DNA from: an uncultured Rhodospirillales bacterium
GTDB taxonomy: Bacteria; Pseudomonadota; Alphaproteobacteria; Acetobacterales; Acetobacteraceae
Direction of reading: 5' to 3'
DNA: 5,544 nt
NCBI GenBank assembly: GCA_903928045.1
Contig: CAIYPH010000712.1
Location: 1-5,544 of the forward strand
The notes under the pieces are model-generated. The model did no database searches and had not been told where the DNA came from. It was given only the letters and a program-made list of their open reading frames with translations. Positions 4,765-5,544 of this stretch are shown here, piece after piece. Position numbers and translations under genes: made by a program. Every line of letters starts with the position of its first letter. Positions within the stretch are counted from its first letter, which is position 1.

Positions 4765-5544
4765 GCGAACCCGTCATTGAACTGCGCGGCGTCTCCAAGC
4801 GCTTCGGGAAGCATCTCGACGCCGCCGCCCGCCTCACCCGCGGCTTGCGACGCAGCCTCTGCACCCCCGTGCCGGAGCAGGTGGTGCGCGCCGTCGATAC
4901 AGTCGATCTCAGCATCGCCAAGGGCGAGGTGGTCGGCCTCGTCGGTGAATCCGGCTGCGGCAAGTCCACAATCGGCCGCATGGTCGCCGGCATCATGCCG
5001 CCGTCGGACGGCCAGGTGATCTGGAAGGGCCGCGACATCACCGCCATGGCGCCAGACGCCATGCGCAAGGCCACGCTCGCGGTGCAGATGATTTTCCAGG
5101 ACCCCTATGCCAGCCTCAATCCGCGCATGCGGGTGGCGGACATCGTCGGCGAGGCGCCGCGCGTGCACGGCATGATCCCCAAAGGCGGCGGTGACGACTA
5201 TATCGACGCGCAGCTGCGCCGCGCCGGGCTCGACCCCGCCTATAAGCGCCGCTACCCGCATCAGTTCTCCGGCGGCCAGCGCCAGCGCATCGGCATCGCC
5301 CGGGCGCTGGCGGTGCAGCCGGAGTTTCTGGTGTGCGACGAGGCGGTGGCGGCGCTCGACGTGTCGATCCAGGCGCAAATTCTCAATCTTTTCATGGATC
5401 TGCGCGAGCAGCTCGACCTCACCTACCTCTTCATCAGCCATGATCTGGGCGTGGTCGAGCACCTCTCCGACCGTGTCGTGATCATGTATCTCGGCCGCAT
5501 CGTCGAGGAGGCGCCGGCGGAGGAGATTTTCGCGCGGGCCAACC
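4761..5544 (+). CDS. ABC transporter ATPase, DppF-like (3' end outside window)
   Basis: The first 261 codons of the second ATPase are present. The frame is open to the right edge, so the C-terminal 60-90 residues usual for the family are missing from view. Motifs are Walker A GESGCGKS (62-69), Q-loop Gln113 in IFQDPYASLNP, signature SGGQRQR (170-176), Walker B FLVCDE (189-194), D-loop AALD (197-200) and switch His228 in FISHDLG. IFQDPYASLNPRM is characteristic of DppF/OppF rather than DppD. Two mild departures appear. About 25 residues (17-41) rich in Arg and Ala lie between the first strand and VRAVDTV. The usual Pro after the Walker B Glu is Ala (CDEAVAALD). Both look tolerable, since the catalytic residues are present. 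ATG 4761 overlaps the previous stop as ATGA. Confidence 0.96.
   Translation, partial: MSEPVIELRGVSKRFGKHLDAAARLTRGLRRSLCTPVPEQVVRAVDTVDLSIAKGEVVGLVGESGCGKSTIGRMVAGIMPPSDGQVIWKGRDITAMAPDAMRKATLAVQMIFQDPYASLNPRMRVADIVGEAPRVHGMIPKGGGDDYIDAQLRRAGLDPAYKRRYPHQFSGGQRQRIGIARALAVQPEFLVCDEAVAALDVSIQAQILNLFMDLREQLDLTYLFISHDLGVVEHLSDRVVIMYLGRIVEEAPAEEIFARAN

Noticed and set aside
4530..5462. 310-codon reverse-strand open frame
   Set aside because: It is antisense to the two ATPase genes and has no recognisable domain.

Overview
The window is a single plus-strand ABC importer operon of the peptide/nickel/opine (DppABCDF-like) class from a high-GC Gram-negative bacterium. The GC-rich third codon positions, the protein style and the A/T-rich hairpin repeat suggest an alphaproteobacterium, perhaps Acetobacteraceae (Roseomonas/Acidiphilium relatives). 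That placement rests on general recognition, not on a search.

Layout: 1-125 is a structured A/T-rich repeat (copy 1, probably cut by the window edge). 126-215 is a short leader with a strong ribosome binding site. 216-1781 encodes an exported family 5 solute-binding protein. 1792-2766 is a DppB-type permease. 2778-2907 holds a second copy of the repeat, inside the operon. 2909-3787 is a DppC-type permease. 3784-4764 is a DppD-type ATPase with a C-terminal cysteine-bearing domain. 4761-5544 is a DppF-type ATPase that runs off the right edge.

The binding protein should capture the solute in the periplasm and pass it to the permease heterodimer, which is driven by the ATPase pair. The substrate cannot be read from the sequence; peptides are only the default guess for this family. 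Permease C/ATPase D and ATPase D/ATPase F overlap by ATGA, and the order is the canonical one.

The transporter itself is ordinary. The unusual part is the repeat: about 125-130 bp, built of two long inverted arms. Each arm carries its own palindrome at its outer end, and the inner halves can pair into a stem with an A-run on one side and a T-run on the other, like a bidirectional terminator. The two copies show a paired C-G to T-A change in that stem. The copy inside the operon separates permease C from any obvious Shine-Dalgarno sequence. It is also spanned by an open 49-codon reading frame that overlaps the neighbouring genes by ATGA at both ends, so translation could pass through it. I found no CRISPR array, tRNA, rRNA, transposase or defence gene.
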